Notes: a model not told the origin generated them from the letters alone. A stretch of DNA of 64,000 bases from Enterococcus_G camelliae (GCF_042685105.1 NZ_JBHUMO010000052.1:1-64000), one strand, 5' to 3'. Shown: positions 52,988 through 62,818, counted from the stretch's first letter. Numbers and translations: made by a program.

Positions 52988-53632
52988 CTATCTGCTATTC
53001 GTTGCCTCAATCGGATATTCATAGTATTTTCTCGGTCCATCTTCGAACTGAATGTTATTGTTTAGTAATTCAATAAGTTCCTTTTTTATCACAGGTAGCT
53101 GATCAGATGCAATGGTAAGTGCAACTTTATCAGAGAAATCGGTCGAAATAACTTTAATTTGTTTGCTTTGAAAAAAATAATTGATTTGATTTAAATAGGA
53201 ATAGTCAACAAAAGCAGTGGCAGTATATTCTAAACGTCGTTGGACGAGTCCCGCTTTAGTTAAAGTAGAGGTTGTTGCATGTGCATAGGCGCGCAGTAAC
53301 CCCCCTGTTCCTAATTTTGTACCACCAAAATAGCGCGTAACAATTGCGAGTGTATTTTTAACTTGTTGTGCTTTTAATACTTCTAAAATGGGGACACCAG
53401 CCGTTCCACTAGGTTCACCATCGTCACTTGAACGATGAATTTCGGGCGTTTCGCCTACAATGAAAGCATAGCAATTGTGGTTTGCTTTTGTGTGCATTTT
53501 TTTAGTAGTTGAAATGATTTCTCGAGCTTCTTCTTCATTAGTGACTCGATGAAGTGCGCAAATAAAGCGTGATTTTTTGATAATTTGTTCAGTTGTTTCA
53601 TCTTTTGCAATCGTAATGTAAGTCTGGTTCAA
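52988..53632 (-). CDS. YigZ/IMPACT family protein
   Basis: A 214-aa protein. N-terminal IMPACT domain with KKSRFICALHRV, ATKxxHNCYAF-type (KANHNCYAFIVGE), SDDGEPSGTAGVPIL and FGGTKLGTGGLLRAY; C-terminal DUF1949 domain with ferredoxin-like fold. IMPACT relatives in eukaryotes control GCN2; the bacterial role is unclear. In Firmicutes this gene (yvyE) is typically divergent from comFA, as here. Confidence 0.9.
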   Translation of the reverse strand: MNQTYITIAKDETTEQIIKKSRFICALHRVTNEEEAREIISTTKKMHTKANHNCYAFIVGETPEIHRSSDDGEPSGTAGVPILEVLKAQQVKNTLAIVTRYFGGTKLGTGGLLRAYAHATTSTLTKAGLVQRRLEYTATAFVDYSYLNQINYFFQSKQIKVISTDFSDKVALTIASDQLPVIKKELIELLNNNIQFEDGPRKYYEYPIEATNSR

Positions 53633-53733
53633 ATAATTCCCTCCTTTTCAAGTAAGTATAGACAATCATTTTGTTGTTTTCAACTTGATTGGGAGAGATT
53701 GAGGATTATTGGTCTTGAGAAGGTGGCGATAAA

Positions 53734-54024
53734 ATGGAGAGAAAAAAGAAATACGATGTCATTACCCATTATTTAAAAAACAATGGAGGGAGTCAAGTTA
53801 CATTAACTTTTACTCAATTTGATGAGCTTCTTTTTCCTTCGGCGGGATTGCCTAAAACCGCCCGATCCTCAACTGAATGGTGGGCCAATGATTATCGTCA
53901 CCCGGAAAATGGGGCGTATGCGTGGTTAAATGCCAATTATGAGGTGATACACATTAATTTGAGCAAAGAATATGTCGTGTTTGTCCCTTTATTAAAATCA
54001 AATTCAATTTTTTTAGAAAAATGA
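53734..54024 (+). CDS. Hypothetical protein, DUF7662-like
   Basis: A 96-aa protein with the pattern YDVITHYLKNN, VTLTFTQFDELLFPSAGLPKTAR, STEWWANDYRHPENGAYAWLNANYEV. This tryptophan-rich layout resembles the DUF7662 domain (LxFxxIExILGxxLPxSAR, WWANxxxHxxARAWL), from memory. The function is unknown; relatives sometimes occur beside restriction systems, but none is here. AAGGTGG precedes the ATG. The gene is an extra insertion between yigZ and comFA. Confidence 0.65.
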   Translation: MERKKKYDVITHYLKNNGGSQVTLTFTQFDELLFPSAGLPKTARSSTEWWANDYRHPENGAYAWLNANYEVIHINLSKEYVVFVPLLKSNSIFLEK

Positions 54025-54051
54025 AACTATAAATGAAAAGGAGTAAAAAAT

Positions 54052-54378
54052 TTGAAGAGGATGATGTTGGTTTGCAGTACAGGTTTGACCACGGATATTT
54101 TGGTTACGAAAATTGTGAAGACCATTTTTTCAAATAACCTGGGGATCGATGTTTTGGCAATCAATGCGCATCAGGCAATCGATGAATACAAAAAAAGAAA
54201 ACCCGATATCGTTTTACTCAGTCCTCAAGTTAGATACATGAAAAAGGATCTAGCACTTCTAACGGAGATAGACCAGATTCCTTTGGTTGTCATTGATATG
54301 AAGGATTATGGATTGTTAGATGGGGAAACTATACTTTATAAGGCAATGAAGTTATTGGGAATTTCGGCTGAAAACTAA
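54052..54378 (+). CDS. Orphan PTS lactose/cellobiose-type IIB protein
   Basis: A 108-aa protein resembling the IIB subunit of lactose/cellobiose PTS permeases. The phosphocysteine is in the P-loop MLVCSTGLTTDILV (C8), followed by alternating beta and alpha segments. The start is a TTG at 54052, 7 bp after AAGGAG; ATG 54061 is possible. No IIA or IIC gene is nearby, so this stand-alone IIB must pair with a distant permease or have a regulatory role, e.g. phosphorylation-dependent signalling. Confidence 0.7.
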   Translation: MKRMMLVCSTGLTTDILVTKIVKTIFSNNLGIDVLAINAHQAIDEYKKRKPDIVLLSPQVRYMKKDLALLTEIDQIPLVVIDMKDYGLLDGETILYKAMKLLGISAEN

Positions 54379-54648
54379 ATTTCATGAATTTTTAGCCAGT
54401 CTAGTTTTTAGAAGATGTGTTACTAGGAAATGTAAAAAGATAGCTGTTTTTTCATAATATGTAGACGAAATATGCAAGATTGTTTTTCCAAGATTCATTG
54501 GCTTGTAGAAAGGAAATCTGCGAAACTCTTTTGAAAGAAATAGATAACTGCTTAGCAAGAAAGCTCACCACCGTTCGATTATTGTTTTTTTACAGTAGAA
54601 GGACGTTAGGTGTTTTTTTTTGCGTATCTTTTAAGGGAGGGAAAAATT

Positions 54649-55953
54649 TTGGTAGATATTGGGAGATTAGAAGTATGTCACAAATCAGTTCTTCCATCTG
54701 GTAGCTACATGCGACTGGCATTGATAAAAGAGGGAGAATCGCTCATTTGCAATCGTTGTGGTTCAGTGTCTCATGCACAAGAATTCTATTTGCCATATAA
54801 GGGAACCTATTATTGTCCGCAGTGTATTCATTACGGAAGGCTGACGACGGAGGATTATTTAGTCTGGAACGAACAAAGTATTTATCAACCAAGAAAAATT
54901 GATTTTCAATGGAAGGGAGTCTTAACGGTTGGTCAACAAAAAGTTGCGGATCGAATTATAACAAACTATCAAAGCAGTAATGATTCATTAATTTGGGCTG
55001 TAACCGGATCTGGAAAAACCGAAATGATTTTTCCATTAATCAAACATGCGTTGAAAAGTGGTGGGAGAGTGGCAGTTTGTTCACCTAGAATTGATGTTTG
55101 TCGCGAGTTATTTCCGAGAATTGCTGAAGCCTTCCCTAATGAGCATCCATTACTTTTACATGGAAATTCAGAAGAAAACTATCGATTTTGTTTTTTAACC
55201 ATTTGTACGATGCATCAATTATTGTATTTTTATCATGCGTTTGACTTGCTAATTATTGACGAGGCAGATGCATTTCCTTATGAAGGAAATACAATGTTGA
55301 TGTTTGCAAGCAAGAATGCATTAAAAGAAAATGGACGCATGCTTTTCTTGACAGCAACTCCGTCTAAATTTTTACTGAATCATTTAAGAACGAATACAGA
55401 AATTCTCAAGCTACCAAGACGATACCACGGTCGGCCTTTACCTGTACCTAAATTAGTTTGGCAAAATAATTGGTCAAATTGTCAACATTTTTGGTTTAAA
55501 AGAAAACTGGTGGAATTAGTGGATAGATTAATTGATCATTCATTTGTACTTATTTTTTGCCCCAGTATTTTATATATGCACCAACTATATAAACAATTAG
55601 TGGGTATCTACGGCGAGCAAATAATGACAACCGTTCATTCGGAGGACCCAAATAGAAAAGAAAAAGTTCAACTTGCTAGAGAAAAGTCATTTAAGATTCT
55701 AATTACCAGTACCATTTTAGAACGTGGGGTGACGTTTGAGCAGGTTTCTGTTATTGTTATCGGCGCGAATCATCGCATTTATACCAAATCTTGTTTGGTT
55801 CAAATTGCTGGGCGTGTTGATCGAAAAGGAAACCAAAGAAATGGGGAAATCTATTTTATTTTTAATCGAAAAACAACTGCAATGAGAGAAGCCATATACG
55901 AGATAAAATGGATGAATCAATTAGCATTGGAGGAAAGAAGAGATGGACTGTAA
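54649..55953 (+). CDS. comFA: ComFA DNA translocase
   Basis: A 434-aa DEAD-box-type ATPase that pulls single-stranded DNA into the cytoplasm during transformation. N-terminal zinc finger CNRC (34-37) and CPQC (56-59), Walker A AVTGSGKTEM, DEAD-box IIDEADAFPY, TATPSK, and the C-terminal helicase motif AGRVDRKGN. The start is a TTG at 54649 after AAGGGAGGG. A 270-bp non-coding stretch precedes it. It overlaps comFC by 11 bp. Confidence 0.92.
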   Translation: MVDIGRLEVCHKSVLPSGSYMRLALIKEGESLICNRCGSVSHAQEFYLPYKGTYYCPQCIHYGRLTTEDYLVWNEQSIYQPRKIDFQWKGVLTVGQQKVADRIITNYQSSNDSLIWAVTGSGKTEMIFPLIKHALKSGGRVAVCSPRIDVCRELFPRIAEAFPNEHPLLLHGNSEENYRFCFLTICTMHQLLYFYHAFDLLIIDEADAFPYEGNTMLMFASKNALKENGRMLFLTATPSKFLLNHLRTNTEILKLPRRYHGRPLPVPKLVWQNNWSNCQHFWFKRKLVELVDRLIDHSFVLIFCPSILYMHQLYKQLVGIYGEQIMTTVHSEDPNRKEKVQLAREKSFKILITSTILERGVTFEQVSVIVIGANHRIYTKSCLVQIAGRVDRKGNQRNGEIYFIFNRKTTAMREAIYEIKWMNQLALEERRDGL

Positions 55954-56620
55954 GTACTGTCGAAAGCCAATTATTCGAAATTTAACAATTGTCGAATGCT
56001 TGTTACCCTTAGCAATTTATCCAGAAATTTGTGTTGAATGCCAAAAAAAATTTCAGCGAATTGATGAGAACTGTTGTCCATATTGTTCCAGACAACAATC
56101 AACCAAAATGATTTGTTCAGATTGTGAGAAATGGGCAAAATTATATCCAGAATATCACTTTCAACATACAGCCTTGTATCAGTACAATCAAGGAATGAAA
56201 GAGTGGATATACCGTTTTAAATTTTTAGGCGATATTCAGTTGGCCTCGACCTTTTCCAAGGAGTTAAATAAAGCAATTCATAAGCAAAAGGTAGACATTG
56301 TATGTCCAATCCCCCTATCAAATAAAAGAAAACAAGAGCGGGGGTATAACCAAGTGGAGGAAATATTGAAAGCGGCGAAAGTACCGTACCAATTATTATT
56401 GAGTAAAAGAGATGACCTTTCACCCCAAAGTGAAAAAACGAAAGAAGAACGCCTAAAAATGAGTCAACCTTTTGAACTTTCATGGACAGATAAAATGACC
56501 GATTGTTCAATTTTAATTGTTGATGATGTTTATACAACTGGTCGAACAATGTTGCATGCAATTGACTGTTTTAAAGAGCTGACTAGGGTGAAAATAAAAA
56601 CATTCTCATTGGCACGATAG
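55943..56620 (+). CDS. comFC: ComFC, phosphoribosyltransferase-like competence protein
   Basis: A 225-aa protein with four CxxC pairs (CKYC, CVEC, CPYC, CSDC) forming N-terminal zinc ribbons and a PRTase-fold domain with VDDVYTTGRTML. The overlap with comFA couples their translation. It is required for DNA uptake in related species, interacting with ComFA and DprA. Confidence 0.92.
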   Translation: MDCKYCRKPIIRNLTIVECLLPLAIYPEICVECQKKFQRIDENCCPYCSRQQSTKMICSDCEKWAKLYPEYHFQHTALYQYNQGMKEWIYRFKFLGDIQLASTFSKELNKAIHKQKVDIVCPIPLSNKRKQERGYNQVEEILKAAKVPYQLLLSKRDDLSPQSEKTKEERLKMSQPFELSWTDKMTDCSILIVDDVYTTGRTMLHAIDCFKELTRVKIKTFSLAR

Positions 56621-56646
56621 ACTTTTTCAATTTGTTAACGATTTCT

Positions 56647-56675
56647 TTTACTTTTCTTATTCTTTTGGTTATACT
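56647..56675 (+). promoter_or_regulatory. Promoter of hpf
   Basis: TTTACT (56647-56652), 17-bp spacer, TATACT (56670-56675), between comFC and hpf. Confidence 0.7.
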
Positions 56676-56744
56676 ATTAGTGTAGAAAGAAATAAGAGTG
56701 GTCCTTTATTTCTTTTGAATTGGTAGATGAAAGGGGCAATTGTT

Positions 56745-57287
56745 ATGTTTAAGTATAATGTTCGTGGAGAAAATATCGAGGTTACAGAAGCAATCAGAGA
56801 TTACGTAGTCAAAAAAGTTGGCAAGTTAGAACGCTACTTTAGTGATGTACCAGATGCGACTGCACACGTAAACCTAAAAGTGTATTCTGACAAAACGGCA
56901 AAAGTCGAAGTAACGATTCCACTTCCATATCTTGTATTAAGAGCTGAAGAAACTTCTCCAGATTTGTATGCAAGTGTTGATTTGGTAGTTGATAAACTAG
57001 AACGCCAAATACGAAAATTTAAAACAAAAATTAACCGGAAATCTCGTGAGGTAGTTATTCCTGATAATATTGCAATTCCTCCATTTGAAAAAGAGGAAGA
57101 AGTAGCTGAGTTGGAAATCGTCCGTACAAAGAGACTTTCATTGAAACCAATGGATAGTGAAGAAGCTGTCTTGCAAATGAATATGTTGGGTCATAATTTC
57201 TTTATCTTTGAAGATGCAGAATCAAATGGAACAAGTATTGTGTATCGTCGGAAAGATGGAAAGTATGGGTTGATTGAAACAAATTAA
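56745..57287 (+). CDS. hpf: Ribosome hibernation promoting factor, long form
   Basis: A 180-aa long HPF. The N-terminal domain MFKYNVRGENIEVTEAI binds the small subunit and blocks tRNA and mRNA sites; the C-terminal domain (SLKPMDSEEAVLQMNMLGHNF) joins two ribosomes into 100S dimers. AAGGGG precedes the ATG at 56745. It is conserved after comFC. Confidence 0.95.
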   Translation: MFKYNVRGENIEVTEAIRDYVVKKVGKLERYFSDVPDATAHVNLKVYSDKTAKVEVTIPLPYLVLRAEETSPDLYASVDLVVDKLERQIRKFKTKINRKSREVVIPDNIAIPPFEKEEEVAELEIVRTKRLSLKPMDSEEAVLQMNMLGHNFFIFEDAESNGTSIVYRRKDGKYGLIETN

Positions 57288-57302
57288 TCATTTTGATTCT
57301 AA

Positions 57303-57339
57303 AAAGGCACTCCTAGTTGTCATTGGGGTGCCTTTTTTT
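57303..57339 (+). terminator. Intrinsic terminator after hpf
   Basis: AAAGGCAC (57303-57310) pairs with GTGCCTTT (57328-57335), with extension TCC/GGG; seven T. Confidence 0.92.
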
Positions 57340-57453
57340 GATTATCCGTAACTTAATCGATAGAAAATATTTCAATTCTTGACAAGTAATGATAAAATGG
57401 TTTGGAGACTTTCATATGAATTTGAAAAAGGATTGAAGGAGAATTATATACGA

Positions 57454-59958
57454 ATGGCCAATTTGTTAAAAACAATTATTGAAAATGATAAAAAAGAACT
57501 TCGAAGATTAGACCATATTGCCAAAAAAGTTGAGGCCTTTGCTGATCAAATGGCTGCTTTAAGTGATGAACAACTCCAGGCAAAAACGAATGAATTTCGG
57601 GACCGTTTCAATGCGGGAGAAACATTGGACCAACTATTACCAGAAGCTTTTGCAGTTGTGCGAGAAGCAGCGAAACGTGTACTGGGACTATATCCATATC
57701 ATGTGCAATTAATGGGTGGGATTGTGTTGCATGATGGTAACATCCCCGAAATGCGTACTGGTGAAGGAAAAACGTTGACAGCTACTATGCCGGTTTATCT
57801 AAATGCTTTATCCGGAAAGGGAGTGCACGTTGTCACTGTAAATGAATATTTAGCAACACGTGACTCTACTGAAATGGGTGAGTTATATAATTTCTTGGGG
57901 ATGACGGTTGGACTAAACATTAATTCATTGTCTTCTGAAGAAAAAAGAGCTGCTTATGCATGTGACATTACTTATAGCACAAATAATGAACTTGGGTTTG
58001 ACTATTTACGTGACAATATGGTTGTTTATCGTCATCAGATGGTTCAAAGACCGTTGAATTATGCGATTGTCGATGAAGTGGACTCAATTTTAATCGACGA
58101 AGCACGGACACCACTTATCATATCTGGACAAGCTGAGAAATCGACGGCTTTATATATTCGTGCGGATAACTTTGTCAAGAAACTCAAAGAAGAAGATGAT
58201 TACAAAATCGACTTGCAATCAAAAACAATTGGGTTTACTGAATTAGGAATTGAAAAAGCAGAAGAGAACTTTGGTTTGACCAATTTGTATGATATCGAGA
58301 ATACAGCGTTGACACACCATCTTGATCAAGCTTTGCGTGCAAACTACATTATGATTCGTGATATTGACTATGTGGTGCAGGAAAATAAAGTTTTAATTGT
58401 TGACCAATTTACTGGTCGTATTATGGATGGTCGTCGTTATTCTGACGGCTTACACCAAGCAATCGAAGCCAAAGAAGGCGTTGAGATTGAAGATGAAACC
58501 AAGACAATGGCAACCATTACGTTCCAGAATTTTTTCAGAATGTATAAAAAGCTAGCTGGGATGACCGGTACAGCGAAAACAGAGGAAGAAGAATTCCGGG
58601 AAATTTATAATATTCAAGTTATTCAAATCCCGACCAATCGGCCTGTTATTCGTGATGATCGAGCAGATTTACTTTATCCAACTTTAGAAAGTAAATTCAA
58701 AGCGGTTGTTCAAGATATTAAAGAACGTTATCGAAAAGGACAACCTATATTAGTGGGGACTGTGGCAGTTGAAACGTCAGAGTTGCTATCTAATTTATTA
58801 AACCAAGAAAAAGTACCCCATGAAGTATTGAATGCCAAAAACCATTTTAAAGAAGCGGAAATCATTCTGAATGCTGGTCAAAAGGGCGCTGTCACAATTG
58901 CTACAAATATGGCTGGTCGTGGTACAGATATTAAGCTTGGATTAGGTGTTGCTGAAGTTGGAGGACTTGCTGTTATTGGGACTGAACGACATGAATCGCG
59001 AAGAATTGATAATCAGCTTCGTGGTCGATCAGGACGTCAAGGTGACCCAGGTATTTCTCAATTTTATCTTTCATTAGAAGATGATTTGATGAAACGTTTT
59101 GGTTCGGAACGAATCAAATCATTTTTAGAACGTTTGAAAATAGACGAGGAAGACGCGGTTATTCAAAGTCGTATGTTGACCAAACAAGTTGAGTCAGCTC
59201 AGAAACGTGTAGAAGGAAATAACTATGATACACGGAAAAATGTCTTACAATATGATGATGTGATGCGTGAACAACGCGAAGTGATTTATAAACAGCGTCA
59301 ACAAGTGATTATGGAAGATCAAACACTTTCTGATCAATTACTTGGTATGGTACGTCGAACGATTGACCGAATGGTTGACAGTCATACCCAGTTAGACCAA
59401 AAAGAGTGGAATTATGAGGGAATCGTTGATTTTGCAAGTAGTGCACTGGTGCATGAAGATAGTATTTCTGTTGATCAATTAACGGGAAAGACCGTTCAAG
59501 AAATCAAAGATGATTTATACAATCGAGCAAAAACTATTTTTGATAAAAAAGCCGAACAATTGAATAGTCCGGAACAGTTGCTTGAATTTGAAAAGGTCGT
59601 AATTTTACGAGTAGTCGATTCCAAGTGGACGGACCATATTGATGCAATGGATCAACTTCGCCAATCAATTGGGTTACGGGCATATGGTCAAAACAATCCA
59701 TTGGTTGAATACCAAACTGAAGGATATTCGATGTTTGAGGCAATGGTTGGTGCAATAGAGTATGAAGTGACGCGGCTATTTATGAAAGCTGAAATTCGTC
59801 AAAATATTCAACGCGAACAAGTCGCTCAAGGAGAAGCCGAGCAGGAAGAACCAGCTGCTCCGCAAAAACCCGTTCATGTGAAGAAAGTTGGAAGAAATGA
59901 TCCTTGCCCATGTGGTAGTGGAAAAAAATACAAAAATTGTCATGGTAAAGGGATTTAA
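57454..59958 (+). CDS. secA: Preprotein translocase ATPase SecA
   Basis: An 834-aa motor for protein export. Walker A MRTGEGKTLT, DEVDSILIDEARTPL, the helicase motif NMAGRGTDIKL, and the C-terminal SEC-C zinc motif CPCGSGKKYKNCHG that binds SecB-like targets and ribosomes. The frame is open from 57379, but GAAGGAG sets the ATG at 57454. Length is normal for the order. Confidence 0.98.
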   Translation: MANLLKTIIENDKKELRRLDHIAKKVEAFADQMAALSDEQLQAKTNEFRDRFNAGETLDQLLPEAFAVVREAAKRVLGLYPYHVQLMGGIVLHDGNIPEMRTGEGKTLTATMPVYLNALSGKGVHVVTVNEYLATRDSTEMGELYNFLGMTVGLNINSLSSEEKRAAYACDITYSTNNELGFDYLRDNMVVYRHQMVQRPLNYAIVDEVDSILIDEARTPLIISGQAEKSTALYIRADNFVKKLKEEDDYKIDLQSKTIGFTELGIEKAEENFGLTNLYDIENTALTHHLDQALRANYIMIRDIDYVVQENKVLIVDQFTGRIMDGRRYSDGLHQAIEAKEGVEIEDETKTMATITFQNFFRMYKKLAGMTGTAKTEEEEFREIYNIQVIQIPTNRPVIRDDRADLLYPTLESKFKAVVQDIKERYRKGQPILVGTVAVETSELLSNLLNQEKVPHEVLNAKNHFKEAEIILNAGQKGAVTIATNMAGRGTDIKLGLGVAEVGGLAVIGTERHESRRIDNQLRGRSGRQGDPGISQFYLSLEDDLMKRFGSERIKSFLERLKIDEEDAVIQSRMLTKQVESAQKRVEGNNYDTRKNVLQYDDVMREQREVIYKQRQQVIMEDQTLSDQLLGMVRRTIDRMVDSHTQLDQKEWNYEGIVDFASSALVHEDSISVDQLTGKTVQEIKDDLYNRAKTIFDKKAEQLNSPEQLLEFEKVVILRVVDSKWTDHIDAMDQLRQSIGLRAYGQNNPLVEYQTEGYSMFEAMVGAIEYEVTRLFMKAEIRQNIQREQVAQGEAEQEEPAAPQKPVHVKKVGRNDPCPCGSGKKYKNCHGKGI

Positions 59959-60030
59959 AAGCCACAGAAAGCTGGTCAGCAGTCGTTGTCCAGCTTTTTT
60001 ATGCCAAAGAGTATATTGGAGGAAATGAAA

Positions 60031-61138
60031 ATGGAAGTTTTTGAAATTAAAAATGAGTTAAATGACATGCACCAAAAAATCAATAGTTTTAGGAGGTCTC
60101 TTTGACTTAGATAAATTGGAAGAAGGAATTGCAGAAGCAGAACATCGAATGGCTGAGCCCGGATTTTGGGATGATACGCAAAATGCACAGAAAATTATCA
60201 ATGAAAATAATAGTAATAAAGAGGCTTTCGATCAGTTTCATGAACTTGAGAGTGAACTGGAAGATTTGGACGTTTTGCTTGAGATGGTTCAAGAAGAATC
60301 AGATGCTGAAATGGAATCTGAACTATTCACACGATCAAGTGAACTTCGTGAAAAAATGAATGTTTATGAATTAGCGATGTTGTTAGATGGCCCGTATGAT
60401 CACAATCATGCAATCATTGAACTGCATCCAGGAGCAGGAGGCACCGAATCCCAGGATTGGGGCAGCATGCTTTTAAGAATGTATCAAAGATGGGCAGATA
60501 AAAGAGGATTTCAAGTGGAAACACTTGATTATCTTCCAGGTGATGAAGCGGGGATTAAGAGTGTCTCCCTCTTAATTAAGGGGCGAAATGCATATGGCTA
60601 TCTAAAATCTGAAAAGGGTGTCCACCGTTTAGTGAGAATTTCACCTTTTGACTCGGCAAATCGTCGCCATACTTCTTTTTGTTCTGTGGATGTGATGCCT
60701 GAGTTAGATGATACGATTGCTATCGGCATCAATCCAGATGACCTAAAAATTGATACTTACCGTGCAAGTGGAGCAGGTGGTCAACATATTAATAAGACGG
60801 AATCTGCTGTTCGTATTACTCACTTGCCTACTGGAACGGTGGTTGCTAGTCAAGCGCAACGTTCTCAATTAAAAAATAGAGAACAAGCAATGGGAATGTT
60901 AAAAGCCAAATTATACCAACTAGCATTGGAAAAACAAGAACAAGAAGCAGCAGCATTAAGAGGGGAACAAATGGAAATTGGTTGGGGTTCGCAAATACGT
61001 TCTTATGTCTTCCATCCATATTCAATGGTAAAAGATCATCGTACCAACTATGAAACAGGAAATGTTCAAGCAGTGATGGACGGCGAGATTGATGGGTTTA
61101 TTGATGCGTATTTAAAGCAAAAATTAAATCAAGCGTAA
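60031..61138 (+). CDS. prfB: Peptide chain release factor 2, programmed +1 frameshift
   Basis: A 368-aa release factor that reads UGA and UAA. Translation starts at ATG 60031 (GGAGG at 60018-60022), runs 24 codons to CTT (60100-60102), meets TGA (60103-60105) and slips +1 so that GAC (60104-60106) is read. The internal Shine-Dalgarno AGGAGG at 60091-60096 and CTTTGAC are the classical slip site. The zero-frame peptide plus the downstream frame gives the normal length. The SPF anticodon-like motif and GAGGQHINKTESAVR (GGQ hydrolysis motif) are intact. Level is self-regulated: low RF2 favours the shift. Confidence 0.97.
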
Positions 61139-61201
61139 AAAAAGTTAACAAATTGACATCTTTTTGTAACTTGCTGAAAATTAGCTGCAATAATGCAATG
61201 G

Positions 61202-61207
61202 TATAAT
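61202..61207 (+). promoter_or_regulatory. Extended -10 promoter of ftsEX
   Basis: TGG TATAAT is an extended -10, with the -35 hexamer weak, 34 bp before ftsE. Confidence 0.65.
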
Positions 61208-61240
61208 GTCTCCAGACGAAGAAAGGATTTGTGAAAAGCC

Positions 61241-61927
61241 ATGATTGAAATGCAGGATGTTTTGAAAAAATATTCAAACGGTACGACCGCCATCCGAAAC
61301 ATATCCGTATCGATTAATCAAGGTGAATTTGTTTATGTTGTTGGGCCTTCAGGTGCCGGAAAATCAACGTTTATCAAATTGATGTATCGAGAAGAGAAAG
61401 CAACGAAAGGAACATTAAAAGTTGCCGGTTATGACTTATTAAAAATAAAGAATCGAGAAATTCCCTATTTAAGAAGAGAAATAGGAGTTGTCTTTCAAGA
61501 TTATAAATTACTTTCGAAAAAAACTGTTTATGAAAATGTTGCGTATGCAATGCAAGTAATTGGCAAAAAACCACGCGAAATCAAAAAAAGAGTAATGGAA
61601 GTTTTGGATTTGGTTGGTTTAAAGCATAAGGTACGTGTTTTCCCTAGTGAACTTTCTGGTGGAGAACAACAACGAGTAAGTATTGCACGAGCCATTGTAA
61701 ACATGCCCAAAGTATTAATCGCAGATGAACCAACCGGAAATTTAGATCCGGAGAATTCATGGGAAATTATGAGATTATTGGATCGGATTAATTCTCAAGG
61801 AACGACAATCGTTATGGCCACACATAATAGTACGATTGTAAATACCATTCGTCATCGGGTAATTGCGATTGAGAACGGACGTATTATTCGAGATCAGGCG
61901 GAAGGAGAGTACGGATACGATGATTAG
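61241..61927 (+). CDS. ftsE: Cell division ATP-binding protein FtsE
   Basis: A 228-aa ABC ATPase. Walker A GPSGAGKST, signature LSGGEQQRVSIARA, Walker B LIADEPTGNLDPE, switch histidine MATHNS. With FtsX it controls peptidoglycan hydrolases such as PcsB at the division site. It overlaps ftsX by 8 bp. Confidence 0.96.
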   Translation: MIEMQDVLKKYSNGTTAIRNISVSINQGEFVYVVGPSGAGKSTFIKLMYREEKATKGTLKVAGYDLLKIKNREIPYLRREIGVVFQDYKLLSKKTVYENVAYAMQVIGKKPREIKKRVMEVLDLVGLKHKVRVFPSELSGGEQQRVSIARAIVNMPKVLIADEPTGNLDPENSWEIMRLLDRINSQGTTIVMATHNSTIVNTIRHRVIAIENGRIIRDQAEGEYGYDD

Positions 61928-62804
61928 AAGATTTTTCCGCCATTTATTAGAAAGCATAAAGAGTTTAAAACGAAATGGCTGGATGTCAGTTTCCTCGATC
62001 AGTGCAGTTGCAATCACACTTAGTTTGTTAGCTGTTTTTGCAGCAATTATCCTAAATGCTGTTAAATTAGCTGATGATATGGAAAATAATGTGGATGTCT
62101 CTGTTTTTGTTGTTACAGGAGCCAATGAGAATGATAAGAAAGAATTAGAAAAAGAATTGAAAGCAATTGATCATGTTAAATCAATTACGTTTTCTAGTAA
62201 AGATGCCCAACTAGAAAAAATAAAGGGAAGCTATGGTAAGTCTTGGGACCTTTTTGAGCAAGATAATCCTTTGCATGATGTGTATATTGTCAGTGCAACT
62301 GATCCTCAGTATGTGAAAGGAATTACAGCAAAAGCTAAGAAAATGACTACTTATGTTCAAGACGCACGTTATGGTGATGATTTGTCTGATAAAATTTTCA
62401 GTATTGCCAAAGGTGTACGAACTTGGGGACTTGTTGGTTCGATTTTACTTGTGTTTATTGCAATGTTTTTAATTTCCAATACCATTCGAATCACCATCTT
62501 GTCTCGTCAACGAGAGATTCAAATTATGAGACTTGTGGGAGCTAAAAACGGATATATTCGTTGGCCGTTTTTCTTAGAAGGTGGTTGGATTGGTCTATTA
62601 GGGGCGGTTATTCCTGTTTTGATAATCATTTTTGGTTATCAAAAATTTTATTCCATCGCTAACCCTATTATGCTACGGTCAAATTATTCATTGGTCACAC
62701 CAAATGAATTTATGTTCCCAGTGGCAGTTGGTGTACTTATTTTAGGGATGGTCATTGGATCAATTGGTTCTGTTATTTCAATGCGCCGCTTTTTAAAAGT
62801 TTAA
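61920..62804 (+). CDS. ftsX: Cell division protein FtsX
   Basis: A 294-aa membrane protein with four helices (about 20-45, 170-195, 220-245, 265-290) and a large outer loop between the first two. ATG 61920 follows the GAAGGAGA site; the longer frame from 61863 lies within ftsE. Together with FtsE it transmits ATP binding to the cell wall hydrolase outside. Confidence 0.95.
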   Translation: MIRRFFRHLLESIKSLKRNGWMSVSSISAVAITLSLLAVFAAIILNAVKLADDMENNVDVSVFVVTGANENDKKELEKELKAIDHVKSITFSSKDAQLEKIKGSYGKSWDLFEQDNPLHDVYIVSATDPQYVKGITAKAKKMTTYVQDARYGDDLSDKIFSIAKGVRTWGLVGSILLVFIAMFLISNTIRITILSRQREIQIMRLVGAKNGYIRWPFFLEGGWIGLLGAVIPVLIIIFGYQKFYSIANPIMLRSNYSLVTPNEFMFPVAVGVLILGMVIGSIGSVISMRRFLKV

Positions 62805-62818
62805 TTTACGAGTAGGTG

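Noticed and set aside
54613..54628. Cin-box-like T-run plus TGCGTATC before comFA
   Set aside because: Matches only five of eight bases of TACGAATA and would put the transcript start at the ribosome site.
54480..54704. 74-codon open frame overlapping the comFA start
   Set aside because: No ribosome site, unusual cysteine and leucine-rich translation, and it overlaps the better supported comFA start.
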